Below are positions 1 to 5,956 of a DNA stretch of 10,050 bases, one piece after another; within the stretch, counting starts at the first letter, position 1; every line of letters begins with the position of its first letter. Origin of the DNA: Clostridia bacterium. GTDB lineage: Bacteria; Bacillota; Clostridia; RGIG6154. A program made the translations under genes and the position numbers. The DNA is taken from contig JAGARF010000137.1 in the NCBI GenBank assembly GCA_017622395.1, forward strand, positions 1 through 10,050, given 5' to 3'. The notes beneath the pieces were generated by a model. That model saw nothing but the letters and a program-made list of their open reading frames with translations. It had not been told where the DNA came from and did not search any database.

Positions 1-130
1 CACCCCAGCCGTAAAACACAAGGCTCGCAATAAGCAACACGGGGTTTTTAAGAGGCTTTGGTGCAAGGAAGTACACTATCAGTACTATTGGTAAAAAATA
101 ATATAAAAATGGAATACTCGAAAAAAGCAT
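1..130 (-). CDS. MBOAT-family membrane O-acyltransferase, N-terminal fragment (partial)
   Basis: The first 43 residues of a gene that runs off the left edge. Read on the minus strand it begins MLFSSIPFLYYFLPIVLIVY, continues with a short PKPLKNP loop and enters a second membrane segment ending FYGWG. This start is typical of AlgI/DltB-like membrane-bound O-acyltransferases, which move acyl (often acetyl) groups to extracellular polysaccharides and usually have about 450-500 residues. The family call rests on the N-terminus only; the catalytic His region lies outside the window. The start at 130 is supported by AAGGAG six bases upstream. A hairpin terminator (149-174) sits just before this ribosome binding site and leaves little room for a separate promoter, so the gene may depend partly on readthrough from the lipoprotein gene. 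The acceptor substrate cannot be told. Confidence 0.75.
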   Translation of the reverse strand, partial: MLFSSIPFLYYFLPIVLIVYFLAPKPLKNPVLLIASLVFYGWG

Positions 131-148
131 ACTCTACTCCTTAAGAAT

Positions 149-174
149 AAAACGGACACGAAAGCGTCCGTTTT
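149..174 (-). terminator. Rho-independent terminator after the lipoprotein gene
   Basis: Inverted repeat AAAACGGAC (149-157) and GTCCGTTTT (166-174) around an 8-base loop. It lies 10 bases after the lipoprotein stop codon. On the minus strand the stem is followed by TTTT and then ATTC, a short interrupted U-tract, so termination may be incomplete. The next gene's ribosome binding site begins only a few bases further on. Confidence 0.75.
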
Positions 175-184
175 AAATTATAAA

Positions 185-898
185 TTAATCTTCAAGTGAA
201 GTCGGGCACATTACAAAGAATACTTTATTGCCTGAGCTTCCTGTTACCATTTCGTCTGCTTCAACGCAAATGTTCCATCTTTTGTTTGCATTCTTTTCAA
301 GATTTGCTATAAATGCAGGTACATCATTAGCACTTGGAAGTTCAAAGATGTAACCAACAAAAGGAATTGAGCCAATCATAGGTGCAAACATAACACCTGT
401 GTTAAAACCTTTGATTTCTGCATTGTCAAAACCTGAAAGATAACCTTCTTCAACAGGCATTGCTCCGCCACCGAATTTAATTGCAGGGTTTGCCAAAAGT
501 GCATCTGCAATTGACTGTGCGTCCATACCTGATGCTGCCTTTGCCTTGAAGTCTGCAAGAAGTGTTGTGCCAAGAGTTTTTGCTGTTTCAACAGGTTTCT
601 CAGCAGGCTTTTCTTCAGGTTTAACTTCAGGTTTCTGAACAGGCTTTTCTTCCTGTGGCTTTTCAGCAGGTTTTTCTTCTTCCTGTGGTTTTACTGTTTC
701 AGGTTTCTTTGTTTCTTCTTTTTTGTCTTCGGCAGGTTTTTCTGTCTCTTCAATTTCATCTTCAAGACCTTCTTCAGGTTTGCTTGTTTGTACCATTGTA
801 TCAGGGTCCTTAACTTCTTCCCCGCCTTTGTTTCCTCCGCAAGCTACAAGTGACATTGTAACTGCTAAAGCTAAAATAAGTGCTATAATTTTTTTCAT
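185..898 (-). CDS. Secreted lipoprotein of unknown function with acidic Pro/Lys/Glu linker
   Basis: A 237-residue protein. The N-terminus is a type II signal peptide: MKK, a hydrophobic stretch, then lipobox LVAC with the lipidated Cys at position 20, so the mature protein should be attached to the outer face of the membrane. Residues about 27-105 form a low-complexity linker rich in Glu, Lys and Pro with repeated EEKPAEKP-like units. Residues about 106-237 form a compact domain (IADALL near its start, VFFVM near its end). Its layout loosely recalls DUF4358-type lipoprotein domains, but I do not assign it to a family. I chose the start at 898, not the in-frame ATG at 949, because AGGAG lies seven bases upstream and the signal peptide then begins normally; the longer start would add a basic, non-hydrophobic leader. 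The linker probably spans the peptidoglycan. The gene has a terminator after it and a structured RNA before it, so it is probably transcribed alone. I found no convincing promoter: TATTAT at about 920 has no good -35. Confidence 0.85.
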   Translation of the reverse strand: MKKIIALILALAVTMSLVACGGNKGGEEVKDPDTMVQTSKPEEGLEDEIEETEKPAEDKKEETKKPETVKPQEEEKPAEKPQEEKPVQKPEVKPEEKPAEKPVETAKTLGTTLLADFKAKAASGMDAQSIADALLANPAIKFGGGAMPVEEGYLSGFDNAEIKGFNTGVMFAPMIGSIPFVGYIFELPSANDVPAFIANLEKNANKRWNICVEADEMVTGSSGNKVFFVMCPTSLED

Positions 899-977
899 AA
901 TTTTTCTCCTTTTTATGTTTCTCTGCTTATAATACCTTTTATTAGTCAAAAAGGTTGCAAAAATTTTTTTCTTTAGT

Positions 978-1164
978 AAAAATCCCGCCTGACCGTTGCT
1001 GTCTCAGATTTTTAAACCTGTTTACACAGGTGGGTAATCTCTCATCTGCTTAGTCGCTCCTAACATCGTAAAATACGGAAGGCCTGCAAGCCACAGACGA
1101 AGGCAATTTCCCTTTCATCAATTGTTGGTTCAAAACATATAAGACTGCTGACAAATCAGGCAGG
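978..1164 (-). ncRNA. Standalone structured non-coding RNA, family not settled (raiA-motif type suspected, 6S alternative)
   Basis: About 187 nt on the minus strand between the DUF1292 stop and the lipoprotein gene, with no open frame. The ends pair: CCUGCCUGA (1164-1156) with UCAGGCGGG (992-984), nine pairs including one G-U, followed directly by AUUUUU (983-978), so the closing stem doubles as the 3' terminator arm. Inside, CAGAU (1048-1044) pairs with AUCUG (1009-1005) and encloses a six-pair hairpin ACCUGU/ACAGGU (1031-1016) with a GUAA loop, a GNRA tetraloop. A small hairpin CGUA/UACG lies at 1077-1067, and GGAA/UUCC pairing is possible around 1111-1078. A good promoter ends at the predicted 5' end. 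Known standalone RNAs of this size in Clostridia include 6S RNA and raiA-motif RNA. The branched fold with a GNRA loop fits raiA better than the rod-like 6S, but I cannot confirm either from sequence alone. It could also act in cis on the lipoprotein gene, though the U-run argues for a separate transcript. Confidence 0.75.
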
Positions 1165-1169
1165 ATATT

Positions 1170-1198
1170 TATTTATTCTTCTATTTCAGAGTTGTAAA
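1170..1198 (-). promoter_or_regulatory. Promoter of the structured ncRNA
   Basis: TTTACA (1198-1193), a 17-base spacer, then TAAATA (1175-1170) on the minus strand. The predicted start is about 1163-1164, exactly where the closing stem of the ncRNA begins. The -35 matches five of six consensus bases; the -10 is weaker. The element lies within the end of the DUF1292 gene, and its -10 contains that gene's TAA stop codon. Confidence 0.6.
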
Positions 1199-1421
1199 GG
1201 TCAAGAACAGCCTGAGCTTCGCTGTCGTCCTCAACGCCAACTAAAATTTCTTCTCCATCCGACTCTTCAAACTTTAAAATAACAACTCCGTCATCTGGTT
1301 CTTTAACAGGAAGAAGAAGTACATACATTTCATCATTCATTTCAATGGTATCAATGTGTTCGAATTCAACTTCGTTTCCTTCGTCGTCTGTTAAAAGTAC
1401 AATGTTTTCGTTTTCAGCCAT
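1173..1421 (-). CDS. DUF1292 domain protein (YrzB-like), small acidic
   Basis: An 82-residue, strongly acidic protein with the DUF1292 pattern: an N-terminal 'I.L.DDEGNEVEFE' strand region, then 'M.DE.YVLLLPV', then 'VVILKFEE' and a C-terminal acidic helix. Members are short cytoplasmic proteins widespread in Firmicutes; in Bacillus the homologue yrzB sits beside the Holliday-junction resolvase-like yrrK. That neighbour is absent here, and the molecular function of the family is not established. The gene begins 14 bases after the stop of the preceding membrane-protein gene. Its ribosome binding site AGGAG (1435-1431) directly follows that stop codon, so the two are very likely co-transcribed and translationally coupled. 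The end of the gene carries the promoter of the ncRNA. Confidence 0.9.
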   Translation of the reverse strand: MAENENIVLLTDDEGNEVEFEHIDTIEMNDEMYVLLLPVKEPDDGVVILKFEESDGEEILVGVEDDSEAQAVLDLYNSEIEE

Positions 1422-1435
1422 TTTTTATTTCTCCT

Positions 1436-2146
1436 TTATCTTTTTTCTTCAGCTTTATTTACAAGGGCAACCAAAAGAAATGCTAACGCAATCATTGCCA
1501 CACCTGCACAGGTTTTAAGATATTTTCTTAAATTTAAAATGTTTTCAACATATGTTATGGCATATGGAAGTGCAAAGAAAAGATAAGTCCAATTAATGAA
1601 TGTTTCTCTTTTCTTTATTATGTTTATTATTGCAAAAATTACACCTGCAACAAGTATCAATGCCCAGATTGCAAAAAATACAGTGAGAACTATATTTGTC
1701 CATCCTGTAGGCAATACTGCAAAAAGCACTACAGCAATTACAGATAATGCAAGAAGTATTGCTTTAACAACGGTTTTTTCAAATATATCCTTGCCTGTAG
1801 CAAGCTTTGCAATATAGCAAAGAGCAAAAGGTGCAAAAAATGCCATTGCAAGATATGTGAGCATTGTTGAATAATTTCCTGTCTTAGGAATAATTGCAAA
1901 CACAGCAGAAACAAACATTATTGCTGAAAATGCAAGTGTTGCAAACGCAAGTTCTCTTCTACCTTCTTCTTTTTTAAGAAAGATAAGTGCAAAAACAGCA
2001 GATGCCGTCATTGCAAGATATCCGAATGCCTTGATATAGGCCACTGCATTATAGTCATACTGCATGTAATAAAGTCCTACGCAAGCCATAATAACCAGCA
2101 TTGCACAGGTGGTTGTAATCGAAATTAATCTAGATCTGTCTTTCAT
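1436..2146 (-). CDS. Integral membrane protein of unknown function, 7-8 predicted spans
   Basis: A 236-residue hydrophobic protein that I do not recognise. Likely membrane segments are at about residues 10-28, 37-57, 66-86, 93-114, 128-146, 149-172, 186-205 and 213-230, with short basic loops (LKKEEGRR, IKKRE) that probably face the cytoplasm. There is no signal peptide, no conserved charged residue inside a span and no extra soluble domain, so a role as transporter subunit, sensor or stress membrane protein cannot be chosen. The start has GGGGA about eight bases upstream. It has its own strong promoter at 2177-2205 and is followed after 14 bases by the DUF1292 gene, forming a two-gene unit. 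Confidence 0.8.
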   Translation of the reverse strand: MKDRSRLISITTTCAMLVIMACVGLYYMQYDYNAVAYIKAFGYLAMTASAVFALIFLKKEEGRRELAFATLAFSAIMFVSAVFAIIPKTGNYSTMLTYLAMAFFAPFALCYIAKLATGKDIFEKTVVKAILLALSVIAVVLFAVLPTGWTNIVLTVFFAIWALILVAGVIFAIINIIKKRETFINWTYLFFALPYAITYVENILNLRKYLKTCAGVAMIALAFLLVALVNKAEEKR

Positions 2147-2176
2147 AATTTATCCCCTTATTGTTTAATTTATTTA

Positions 2177-2205
2177 AGTATAACATTATAACTTGATTTT
2201 TTCAA
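2177..2205 (-). promoter_or_regulatory. Sigma-A promoter of the membrane protein-DUF1292 unit
   Basis: TTGAAA (2205-2200), 17-base spacer, TATACT (2182-2177) with a TGT extended -10 on the minus strand. The predicted start is near 2170, giving a leader of about 24 bases. The -35 overlaps the TGA stop codon of the YkvI-type gene, so this unit can be transcribed independently of the transporter. Confidence 0.7.
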
Positions 2206-3107
2206 GATTTTTTCAGCAAAAAATATAAAATTCCAATACTTAACACACCAAACAAATTAAACACATACTTAACAAGTATTCCAAAGTCAACACTCTGCAT
2301 TATAAGCGACGCTAAGAAAAGCATCGTAATATGGGCATATTTACCTTTTTTAAAGCAGCACATATACCCATACCCTGATGAAACCGCAGTTGTAAGCATA
2401 GCAAGCAGAAGTGCAGGATAATAAAAAAATGTGAGATTAACACTTCTTGCAGTTTCAAGTAAAGGCAGGTTGCATACAAACTCCGGTAATGCAAAATATA
2501 CCATAAAAATAAGCAGACACACAAAAGCCGACACCACACCTGCAGTTACAGATGCCTTTTTCGTATCCTTAATATAATGATTTAAAGATGGTATAACAGG
2601 CAGACAGCAAAGGGTATTGTATGCAACATACTTTACAGAAGAAAAAGAAACATCTGCAAAAGTGGCAACCTTTGCAGATGCAATTACAAGTATTCCAATC
2701 ACAATCAAAGGTGTTGCTATTAAATTAAGATATGTTATTCCTTTAAGCTCAAACACAAAAATCAAACAGCACAAAAGTGAAAATACTACCCCTGCTCCCT
2801 TGAAATTAAGTGCCTCTCCTGCTCCGCTGCACATAACGCCGTAAGAGAAAAGTGCAAAGACAAGGCTTAAAGCTTTTATAAAAGGTTTTATTTTCGGACA
2901 TTTGTACTCAAGCAAGTCTTCATATGTATAAATACTATTTATATTTATATATGTAAAAAGTCTTGCATTAACAGTTAAAAACAAAAGAAATGCAATTAAT
3001 ATGCCGTATGGATTTGTAAAAAACTGCTGTATTTCTTTTCCTGTTGCAAACCCTGCTCCTATAAGCGTGCCTGTATATATGGCTGTTATGTAAATAATTT
3101 CTTTCAA
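2202..3107 (-). CDS. YkvI-family membrane transporter (APC/LeuT-like fold), substrate unknown
   Basis: A 301-residue polytopic membrane protein. The N-terminal motif GTLIGAGFATGKEIQQFF (about residues 13-30) matches the hallmark 'G..vGAGFasGqEi.qFF' of the YkvI family, relatives of amino-acid transporters with an unwound first helix around the Gly-rich motif. About nine or ten hydrophobic segments follow. The protein is somewhat shorter than the roughly 340 residues common in the family. The start codon is TTG (3107-3105), supported by a strong GAGGTGA just upstream; no ATG is as well placed. It is divergent from argG and shares with it a region holding four ARG-box-like sites, which suggests control by arginine and perhaps transport of arginine or a related amino acid. 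That substrate is inference from context only. Confidence 0.85.
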   Translation of the reverse strand: MKEIIYITAIYTGTLIGAGFATGKEIQQFFTNPYGILIAFLLFLTVNARLFTYININSIYTYEDLLEYKCPKIKPFIKALSLVFALFSYGVMCSGAGEALNFKGAGVVFSLLCCLIFVFELKGITYLNLIATPLIVIGILVIASAKVATFADVSFSSVKYVAYNTLCCLPVIPSLNHYIKDTKKASVTAGVVSAFVCLLIFMVYFALPEFVCNLPLLETARSVNLTFFYYPALLLAMLTTAVSSGYGYMCCFKKGKYAHITMLFLASLIMQSVDFGILVKYVFNLFGVLSIGILYFLLKKS

Positions 3108-3129
3108 TATATCACCTCTTTTTAATATT

Positions 3130-3210
3130 TATGCATCTTTTTTCAAAATATGCAAATAATTATACATACATTTTGCATAAAAATACAATTTTGTTAAATT
3201 TTTATGCAAA
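3130..3210. promoter_or_regulatory. Four tandem ARG-box-like operators (putative ArgR sites) at 21-bp spacing
   Basis: Four 18-bp sites fit the general ARG-box form, half-sites TGNAT and ATNCA around four AT-rich bases: 3130-3147 (TGCAT..TTTCA), 3151-3168 (CAAAT..ATACA), 3172-3189 (TGCAT..ATACA) and 3193-3210 (TAAAT..ATGCA). Each is separated from the next by three bases, giving an exact 21-bp period. In E. coli, ArgR binds pairs of 18-bp boxes 2-3 bp apart, so this is the expected architecture doubled. The right-hand pair ends five bases before the argG -35. The left-hand pair covers a candidate minus-strand -10. Each site departs from the E. coli consensus at two or three half-site positions. 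No argR gene is in the window; binding by ArgR is inferred. Confidence 0.6.
3159..3188 (-). promoter_or_regulatory. Candidate promoter of the YkvI-type gene
   Basis: TATAAT (3164-3159) on the minus strand, with a poor -35 TTGTAT (3188-3183) 18 bases away. The predicted start is near 3152 and the leader about 45 bases. The -10 lies inside the second ARG-box-like site and the -35 inside the third, so a bound repressor would block it. TAAATA near 3130 is an alternative -10. Confidence 0.4.
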
Positions 3211-3215
3211 AACTA

Positions 3216-3243
3216 TTGACAAATAAAATATAAGTGCTATAAT
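3216..3243 (+). promoter_or_regulatory. Sigma-A promoter of argGH
   Basis: Perfect hexamers TTGACA (3216-3221) and TATAAT (3238-3243), 16-base spacer, with a TGC extended -10 immediately before. The predicted start is about 3250 and the leader about 31 bases, followed by AAGGAG (3265-3270). There is no room for a long leader or riboswitch, so control most likely acts on initiation through the sites upstream. Confidence 0.85.
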
Positions 3244-3280
3244 AGTCACATAAGTTAAATTTTGAAGGAGATTTTTAGTT

Positions 3281-4504
3281 ATGAAACAGTATAAAAAAGT
3301 TGTTCTTGCATACTCAGGCGGTCTTGATACATCTATCATTATTCCTTGGCTTAAAGAAACATACGGTGATTGCGAAGTTGTTGCAGTTTGCGTAGATGTT
3401 GGTCAGGGAACTGAGCTTGACGGTCTTGAAGAAAAGGCTCTCAAAACAGGTGCAAGCAAATTATACATCGAAAACATTCAGAAAGAATTTGTTGAAGAAT
3501 ATGTTTGGCCTACTCTTAAGGCAGGTGCTAAATACGAAGGTTACCTTTTAGGTACATCTTTCGCCCGTTACCCTATTGCAAAACGCCTTGTTGAAATTGC
3601 AAAGGCTGAAGGTGCTGAAGCTATCTGTCACGGTTGCACAGGTAAAGGTAACGACCAGGTTCGTTTTGAATTAACAATCAAAGCTTTCGCTCCTGACCTT
3701 GATATTATCGCTCCTTGGCGTATCTGGGATATCAAATCCCGTGAAGAGGAAATTGAATATGCTGAAGCACACAACATTCCTCTTAAAATTACAAGAGAAA
3801 CAAACTATTCAAAGGATAAAAACCTCTGGCACTTATCACACGAAGGCTTAGACCTTGAAGACCCTGCAAACGAACCAATGTTTGACAAGATTTTAGAGCT
3901 TGGTGTTTCACCTGAAAAAGCTCCGGACAAGGCTACATATGTTACAATCACATTTGACAAAGGTGTTCCTGTTGCTCTTGACGGCAAAGAAATGGATGGC
4001 GTTTCACTTATCGAAGAATTAAACAAAATCGGCGGTGCTAACGGTATTGGCATATTTGATGTTGTTGAAAACAGACTTGTTGGTATGAAGAGCCGTGGTG
4101 TTTATGAAACTCCCGGCGGAACAATTCTCTACCACGCACACGAAGTTTTGGAAACAATCTGTCTTGACAAGGAAACTGCACACTTCAAAGCATCAGTTGC
4201 TCAGAAAATGGCAGACATTGTATACAATGGTCAGTGGTACACACCTCTTTGCAAAGCTATTCTTGCTTTTGTTGACGAAACACAGAAAACAGTTAACGGT
4301 GATGTAAAGCTTAAGCTTTATAAAGGTAACATCATCAACGCAGGTGTTACAAGTCCTGATACTCTTTACGATGAACAGACAGCATCATTTGGCGAAGATG
4401 AAGACTATAACCAGATGGATTCACAAGGCTTTATCAACCTCTTTGGTCTTCCTATTACTGTTAAGGCTAAAAAAGACCTTGCAAAAGGCAAAAAGCTTAT
4501 CTAA
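3281..4504 (+). CDS. argG: Argininosuccinate synthase
   Basis: A 407-residue full-length enzyme (EC 6.3.4.5) that joins citrulline and aspartate, using ATP to give AMP and pyrophosphate, to form argininosuccinate in the cytoplasm. The N-type ATP-pyrophosphatase loop AYSGGLDTS is at residues 10-18. Further family signatures are GCTGKGNDQVRFE (citrulline/aspartate region, about 118-130), the ETNYSKDKNLW segment and the EGLDLEDP that follows. Length and colinearity match bacterial ArgG. The start has AAGGAG ten bases upstream. It heads an operon with argH, driven by a consensus promoter next to four ARG-box-like sites. Most of its Arg codons are CGT/CGC (about six of eight), whereas argH uses AGA, which fits a highly expressed gene or a different history. 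Confidence 0.98.
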   Translation: MKQYKKVVLAYSGGLDTSIIIPWLKETYGDCEVVAVCVDVGQGTELDGLEEKALKTGASKLYIENIQKEFVEEYVWPTLKAGAKYEGYLLGTSFARYPIAKRLVEIAKAEGAEAICHGCTGKGNDQVRFELTIKAFAPDLDIIAPWRIWDIKSREEEIEYAEAHNIPLKITRETNYSKDKNLWHLSHEGLDLEDPANEPMFDKILELGVSPEKAPDKATYVTITFDKGVPVALDGKEMDGVSLIEELNKIGGANGIGIFDVVENRLVGMKSRGVYETPGGTILYHAHEVLETICLDKETAHFKASVAQKMADIVYNGQWYTPLCKAILAFVDETQKTVNGDVKLKLYKGNIINAGVTSPDTLYDEQTASFGEDEDYNQMDSQGFINLFGLPITVKAKKDLAKGKKLI

Positions 4505-4512
4505 ACTATAAG

Positions 4513-4535
4513 AGAGTTCCCTCGGGAACTCTTTT
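4513..4535 (+). terminator. Short hairpin between argG and argH, probable leaky terminator or mRNA processing/stability element
   Basis: AGAGTTCC and GGAACTCT form a perfect eight-pair stem (4513-4520, 4525-4532) around a CTCG loop. It is followed by only four T's before GCG. The short U-tract suggests partial termination; the hairpin may also stabilise the argG message. argH has no visible promoter of its own in the 56-base gap, so it needs readthrough. Confidence 0.6.
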
Positions 4536-4560
4536 GCGATAAAGAAAGGATTTTAAAAAT

Positions 4561-5928
4561 ATGAAACTTTGGGCAGGCAGATTTACAAAAGATACAGACG
4601 AAAGAGTTAACAGTTTTAACTCTTCCCTCTCCTTTGACTGCAGAATGTATAAGCACGACATCAAAGGCAGTATGGCACACGCAAAAATGCTTGGCAAGTG
4701 CGGTATTATTTCAAATGAAGATGTTGAGCTTATTTTAAAAGGTCTTGAGGGCATTTTAGCCGATATTGAAAACCAAAAGCTTACCTTTGATAACGATGCT
4801 GAAGACATACATATGTTTATTGAGGCAGAGCTAACAAAAAGAATTGGCGATGCAGGAAAAAGACTTCATACTGCAAGAAGCAGAAATGACCAGGTTGCTG
4901 TTGATTTAAGACTTTATCTTATTGACGAAATTAAAGAAATAATTGAACTTATAACAGAACTTATTGAAGTTTTAATAAAAAAAGCTGAAGAAAACAAAGA
5001 AACCATTATGCCCGGATATACACATCTTCAAAGAGCTCAGCCCATAATGTTTGGCCATCATTTGATGGCATATGTTTCTATGCTTTTAAGAGATAAAGAA
5101 AGACTTTCTCAATGTTTGGAAAGAACAAAAGTTCTTCCTCTCGGAAGCTGTGCTCTTGCAGGTACAACCTACCCAATTGACAGACAAATGGTTAAAGACG
5201 AGCTTGGGTTTAACAATGTTTGCGCAAACAGCCTTGATGGCGTTTCTGACAGAGATTTTGCAATCGAGCTTGCCTCTGATATTTCAATTGCAATGATGCA
5301 CCTTTCAAGATTTTCCGAAGAGGTTGTTCTCTGGTGCAGCTGGGAATTTAAGTTTATTGAACTTGACGACGGTTTTTCAACAGGCTCAAGCATTATGCCA
5401 CAGAAGAAAAATCCTGATATAACAGAGCTTGTAAGAGGAAAAACAGGCAGAGTTTACGGAGATTTAATGACCCTCCTTACAATGATGAAAAGTCTGTCTT
5501 TAGCATACAACAAGGATATGCAGGAGGATAAAGAGGCGATTTTTGATGCAGTTGATACTATAAAAGAATGTCTTATAACTGTTATTCCTATGATAGACAC
5601 AATGACAGTTTTAAAGGGCAATATGAGAAAAGCTGCCGCAAAAGGCTTTATAAACGCAACGGATTTAGCTGACTACTTAACAAAAAAAGGTGTTCCCTTC
5701 AGAGATGCATATAAAATCTCCGGTTCAATCGTTGGCTGGTGTGTTTTAAATGATAAAACTCTTGAAGAAGTTCCTATGGAGGTTTACAAAGAATATTCTG
5801 AAATATTTGAAGAAGATGTTTTTGATGCAATTAACCTTGAAACCTGCGTAAATATGAGAAAATCAGAGGGCGGTCCTTCAAAAGAATCTGTAGAAAAACA
5901 AATAAAACTTGCAAAAGAAAAACTATAA
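4561..5928 (+). CDS. argH: Argininosuccinate lyase
   Basis: A 455-residue full-length enzyme (EC 4.3.2.1) of the fumarase/aspartase superfamily. It splits argininosuccinate into arginine and fumarate, completing arginine synthesis; active as a tetramer in this family. It begins with the typical LWAGRF segment. Other conserved blocks are LHTARSRNDQ (about residues 100-109), MPGYTHLQRAQP (about 150-161) and the superfamily signature GSSIMPQKKNPD at 275-286, whose flexible loop carries the catalytic Ser. The start has AGGA ten bases upstream. It follows argG with a 56-base gap containing a hairpin. Every Arg codon I checked is AGA, unlike argG. A bidirectional terminator follows the stop. Confidence 0.98.
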   Translation: MKLWAGRFTKDTDERVNSFNSSLSFDCRMYKHDIKGSMAHAKMLGKCGIISNEDVELILKGLEGILADIENQKLTFDNDAEDIHMFIEAELTKRIGDAGKRLHTARSRNDQVAVDLRLYLIDEIKEIIELITELIEVLIKKAEENKETIMPGYTHLQRAQPIMFGHHLMAYVSMLLRDKERLSQCLERTKVLPLGSCALAGTTYPIDRQMVKDELGFNNVCANSLDGVSDRDFAIELASDISIAMMHLSRFSEEVVLWCSWEFKFIELDDGFSTGSSIMPQKKNPDITELVRGKTGRVYGDLMTLLTMMKSLSLAYNKDMQEDKEAIFDAVDTIKECLITVIPMIDTMTVLKGNMRKAAAKGFINATDLADYLTKKGVPFRDAYKISGSIVGWCVLNDKTLEEVPMEVYKEYSEIFEEDVFDAINLETCVNMRKSEGGPSKESVEKQIKLAKEKL

Positions 5929-5932
5929 AAAC

Positions 5933-5956
5933 AACGGCTGAAATTCAGCCGTTTTT
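5933..5956. terminator. Bidirectional terminator shared by argH and the convergent permease
   Basis: AACGGCTGA (5933-5941) and TCAGCCGTT (5945-5953) form a perfect nine-pair stem with a three-base loop, followed by TTTTT on the plus strand. On the minus strand the stem is followed by GTTTTT. It sits five bases after the argH stop and overlaps the permease stop codon at 5955-5957. Confidence 0.85.

Noticed and set aside
899..949. Longer N-terminus of the lipoprotein starting at 949
   Set aside because: It would add 17 mostly polar, basic residues before a normal signal peptide, while a good AGGAG sits correctly before the ATG at 898.
978..1164. T-box, RFN or other metabolite riboswitch controlling the lipoprotein gene
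   Set aside because: I see no T-box AGGGUGGNACCGCG signature or other riboswitch core I know, and the closed outer stem with U-run and separate promoter fits a standalone RNA better.
2190..2215. Hairpin CTTGA/TCAAG near the end of the transporter gene as a terminator
   Set aside because: Only five pairs, and on the minus strand it is not followed by a U-run; the bases instead form a convincing promoter for the next gene.
3171..3211. 13-bp perfect inverted repeat (3171-3183 and 3199-3211) as a single large operator or hairpin
   Set aside because: It is explained by the facing halves of the third and fourth ARG-box-like sites. It lies upstream of the predicted argG transcription start, so it would not form an RNA hairpin in that message.
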